From positions 372,001 to 436,000 of the forward strand of contig CAVPRU010000001.1 of the NCBI GenBank assembly GCA_963707875.1: DNA of 64,000 nt, given 5' to 3'. A program made the position numbers and the translations under genes. This document shows positions 61,077-64,000 of this stretch, piece after piece. The stretch's first letter is position 1, and every line of letters starts with the position of its first letter. A model generated the notes under the pieces. The model was not told the origin of the DNA and ran no database searches. It saw only the letters and a program-made list of their open reading frames with translations. This stretch comes from SZUA-320 sp963707875. Its GTDB lineage: Bacteria > Gemmatimonadota > Gemmatimonadetes > Gemmatimonadales > GWC2-71-9.

Positions 61077-64000
61077 TTACAGCGCCTCGATCTCCGCGGT
61101 CACGGCGGCGGTCAGCACCGGCTCCAGTTCCACCACCGCCGAGGGCGGCGGAGGCTCGAAGCCGGCGGGCGGTTCGATCTCCAGGTCCACGTACCGGTAG
61201 TGCCCGGTCCCGGCCGGAATCAGGTGGCCGATGATGATGTTCTCCTTGAGGCCCCGGAGTTCGTCCTTGGCCCCGCGGATCGCGGCATCGGTCAGCACCC
61301 TGGTGGTCTCCTGGAAGGAGGCCGCCGAGATGAACGACTGGGTCGTGAGGCTGGCCTTGGTGATCCCCAGCAGAACCGGCTCGGCGGTCGCCGGACTGGC
61401 CTTCCGCTTGAGGACCCGCTGGTTCTCCTCATAGAAGCTGAGCTTGTCCACCGACTCGGCCTCCAGGAATCCGGTTTCGCCCGGATCCACCACCCGGACC
61501 TTCTGCAGCATCTGCCGGACGATCACCCCGATATGCTTGTCGGCGATCCGGACGCCCTGCAGCCGGTACACTTCCTGGACCTCATTGAGCAGGTACTCCT
61601 GCACCGCCCGGGGGCCCTTGATCCGGAGAATGTCGTGCGGATTGACCGGACCTTCGGTGAGTCGGTCGCCGGCCCGGACCCGATCGCCCTCATGGACCCG
61701 GAGGTGCTTGCCCGCCGGCACCTCGTATACCTGGGCCTCGGTGGCCTCGATCACCTGGTGGTCGGCGCCGGTCGGGTAGACGAAGATCTCCCGCTTGCCG
61801 CGCTTGATGTCCCCGAACTTGACCATGCCGTCGATCTCCGAGATCGTGGCCGGATCCTTCGGCCGCCGGGCTTCGAACAGCTCCGCCACCCGTGGCAGAC
61901 CACCGGTGATGTCGCGGGTCTTGTACGCCTGCCGCGGAATCTTGGTGACCGTGACGCCCCGGGCCACCTTGACCCGCTCGGACAGGAAGACCGTCTTGTC
62001 CTTGGCGTCCTTCTTGGACCGGCTGGGCCACGCCTCGGTCAGCGGAAACTCGTCGACGTGGAACTTGCTCGACCAGGGGTTGGACCGGTCGGGGACTTCC
62101 ATCGCCCGGCTGACGGTGTCACTGGGGGAGCCGAAGATGATCCGGGAACCCTCCGCCAGGGTGTACTCCTGGGGATCCTTCCGGTTGCCCGCGTAGACCA
62201 GCACCGAGGGGTGCAGCTCCCGGTCCGGGTCGGCGGTGACGACGATGGAGCGGAGCCCGGTCCCTTCGTCGAGCTCCTCGCGGAGCGTGACACCTGGCAC
62301 CAGGTCCTTCCACCGCAGGGTCCCGTCGAGCTTGACGATACTGGGATCGTTGTACGGGTCCCAGGTATAGAGCACGGTCGCTCGACGCTCGCTGTCCCCC
62401 CGGGTGACCAGGTCACCCTCCGACACGTGCAGCAGGGCGCCCTCCGGTACCGGGTACCGGTTCAGGATCCGCTTGGGGTCCTTCGGGTCGACCACCAGGA
62501 TGCCCTCTTTCTGCTCGTCCTCCGCCGATTCGTCATCGCGGGTCAGGACGATCCGCACCGTGGCGCTGGTGCCGTCCTCGTACTCCACCGCGATGTCGGT
62601 CCAGTCCAGCCCTTCGGTGTACTTGACGAGACCATCCGACCGGGCCCGCCGCTCGGCTTCTTCCGCGATGCGGGACGAGGTACCGCCGATGTGGAAGGTC
62701 CGGAGCGTCAGCTGGGTCCCCGGCTCGCCGATCGACTGGGCCGCCAGAATGCCGACGGCCTCACCCATGTCCACCATGTCCATGGTGGCGAGGTTGCGCC
62801 CGTAGCACATCCGGCAGACCCCGCGCCGGGCCTCGCAGGTCAGCACCGAGCGGATCCGGACCTTTTCGATGCCCGACTCCTCCATTGCAATGGAGGCCGC
62901 CTCGTCGATCAGGTGACCCGACGCCACCAGCAGCCTGGGATCGCCGTGCTCGTCGATCTCATGCGGATCGTACACGTCCTCGGCCGCCACGCTGCCCAGC
63001 ACCCGCTCGATCAGCGTCTCGATCACGTCCTCGCCCTCCTTGAGGGCCGTCATCTCGAGCCCGAAGACGGTCCCGCAGTCCTCCTCGGTGATCGTCACGT
63101 CCTGCGCCACGTCCACCAGCCGCCGGGTCAGGTACCCGGCGTCGGCCGTCTTCAGCGCCGTATCGGCCAGCCCCTTCCGGGCCCCGTGGGTCGAGATGAA
63201 GTACTCCAGCACCGACAACCCTTCCCGGAAGTTCGACCGGATCGGGCTCTCGATGATTTCCCCGATTCCACCGGTCAGCTTCTTCTGCGGCTTGGCCATC
63301 AGGCCGCGCATCCCGGCCAGCTGACGGATCTGGTCCCGGCTGCCCCGGGAGCCGGAGTCGAACATCATGAAGACCGGGTTGAAACCGCCCCGGCTTTCCC
63401 GCATGTGGTTGATCATCGCCTCGGCCACGTCGTTGTTGGCGTGGGTCCAGGCGTCGATCACCTTGTTGTACCGCTCACCAAAGGTGATCTGACCGGTGTT
63501 GTAGGCCCGCTGGAACCGCTCGACCCGCTTGGCGGCTTCGGAAATCAGCTCGGCCTTCTCGGGCGGGACCTCCAGATCCGAGATCCCGATCGACACCCCA
63601 CCCATCGTGGCGAAATCGAATCCGAACCGCTTGAGCCGGTCGAGGAAGTCGACCGTCGGACGGAGACCGGCCCGGAGGTAGCTCTGGAGCACCAGCTCCG
63701 ACAGGGTCCGCTTCTTCATCAACTCGTCCCGGAAGCCCAGCTCGGCCACGACCTTCCGCGGGAGGATGTTGTTGAACAGCACCCGCCCGACCGTGGTCTT
63801 GATCCACCGCGGGGTGGGCTCCAACGCCTCGGCCGGGGGGATGAACCAGAACTTGATCGCGCTCTGGTGCTCGACCCGCCCCGACAGCAGCACCATCTCC
63901 AGCTCGGCCAGGCTGCCGAAATGGGGCGCGTTGGCCCACAGTGTCTCGCGCAGCTCGGCCGCCTGCGGCCCGGCCTGGCGGAACTGCTCCTCGAACCCGG
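61077..64000 (-). CDS. rpoC: RNA polymerase beta' subunit, C-terminal part (5' end beyond window)
   Basis: The C-terminal ~975 residues of RpoC; the frame is open to the window edge. The region after the active-site NADFDGD motif, which lies outside, is seen. This includes FGSLAELEMVLLSGRVEHQS, the bridge/trigger-loop area (GARKGLADTALKTADAGYLT) and the second zinc site (CEARRGVCRMCYG with an earlier Cys in EDCGTVFG). GEAVGILAAQSIGEPGTQLT and the C-terminal EVQEVYRLQGVRIADKHIG follow. A beta-sandwich-like insertion (about 61950-62600, EVEDGT-type charged) separates these. A Pro/Glu-rich tail ends the protein. Confidence 0.97.
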   Translation of the reverse strand, partial: GFEEQFRQAGPQAAELRETLWANAPHFGSLAELEMVLLSGRVEHQSAIKFWFIPPAEALEPTPRWIKTTVGRVLFNNILPRKVVAELGFRDELMKKRTLSELVLQSYLRAGLRPTVDFLDRLKRFGFDFATMGGVSIGISDLEVPPEKAELISEAAKRVERFQRAYNTGQITFGERYNKVIDAWTHANNDVAEAMINHMRESRGGFNPVFMMFDSGSRGSRDQIRQLAGMRGLMAKPQKKLTGGIGEIIESPIRSNFREGLSVLEYFISTHGARKGLADTALKTADAGYLTRRLVDVAQDVTITEEDCGTVFGLEMTALKEGEDVIETLIERVLGSVAAEDVYDPHEIDEHGDPRLLVASGHLIDEAASIAMEESGIEKVRIRSVLTCEARRGVCRMCYGRNLATMDMVDMGEAVGILAAQSIGEPGTQLTLRTFHIGGTSSRIAEEAERRARSDGLVKYTEGLDWTDIAVEYEDGTSATVRIVLTRDDESAEDEQKEGILVVDPKDPKRILNRYPVPEGALLHVSEGDLVTRGDSERRATVLYTWDPYNDPSIVKLDGTLRWKDLVPGVTLREELDEGTGLRSIVVTADPDRELHPSVLVYAGNRKDPQEYTLAEGSRIIFGSPSDTVSRAMEVPDRSNPWSSKFHVDEFPLTEAWPSRSKKDAKDKTVFLSERVKVARGVTVTKIPRQAYKTRDITGGLPRVAELFEARRPKDPATISEIDGMVKFGDIKRGKREIFVYPTGADHQVIEATEAQVYEVPAGKHLRVHEGDRVRAGDRLTEGPVNPHDILRIKGPRAVQEYLLNEVQEVYRLQGVRIADKHIGVIVRQMLQKVRVVDPGETGFLEAESVDKLSFYEENQRVLKRKASPATAEPVLLGITKASLTTQSFISAASFQETTRVLTDAAIRGAKDELRGLKENIIIGHLIPAGTGHYRYVDLEIEPPAGFEPPPPSAVVELEPVLTAAVTAEIEAL

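Noticed and set aside
1..64000. CRISPR array, insertion sequence, prophage or integron
   Set aside because: No regularly spaced repeats, transposase, integrase or phage structural genes were found.

Overview
The window is G+C-rich, gene-dense DNA from a free-living, diderm-type bacterium. It carries lipoproteins, a TonB-dependent receptor, type IV pilus minor pilins, a class II ribonucleotide reductase and Ig-like surface proteins. A GWxTD-domain protein and the overall composition suggest Gemmatimonadota or a relative, but this is inferred from gene content only. No 16S rRNA or tRNA gene was seen.

Layout. 1-9.3 kb: an Ig-like lipoprotein (cut by the window edge), TlpA-like thioredoxin, ispG, a PAP2 phosphatase, nrdJ and a GWxTD protein. 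9.3-15.3 kb: a cell-wall amidase divergent from a Ser/Thr phospho-signalling cluster (kinase, membrane protein, PP2C phosphatase, FHA-TM-trypsin-like protease). 15.3-20.4 kb: a tightly overlapped muropeptide-recycling operon, murQ-anmK-nagZ, ending in an SSS-family symporter. 20.5-26.4 kb: a lipoprotein, a CcdA/Fur/hypothetical/ornithine-cyclodeaminase-like operon and a TonB receptor. 26.5-34.2 kb: priA, an enolase-superfamily epimerase, a histone-deacetylase-like hydrolase beside a ubiquitin-like small protein, a zincin and glyQS. 34.3-38.6 kb: four minor-pilin genes behind a c-di-GMP type I (GEMM-I) riboswitch whose closing stem touches the ribosome binding site. 38.6-43.4 kb: purA, a divergent PilT-like ATPase, trpS, map and adk. 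43.4-58.6 kb: secY and the S10/spc/str ribosomal block through tuf, fusA, rpsG and rpsL, with a good sigma-70-type promoter ahead of rpsL. 58.9-61.0 kb: a plus-strand gene for an Ig-repeat zinc protease lies between rpsL and rpoC. 61.1-64 kb: the 3' part of rpoC.

Sequence quality matters for the reader. At least nine apparent one-base indels, mostly in G or C runs, break otherwise intact genes, including the essential genes secY, tuf, map, rpsE and rplE. They look like consensus errors, not biology. For those genes I give the reconstructed span and the approximate break point.

The most interesting items are the riboswitch-pilin unit, the kinase/phosphatase/FHA-protease cluster with an apparently leaderless kinase transcript, the ubiquitin-like/deacetylase-like pair, and the PilT paralogue with degenerate Walker B and His boxes.
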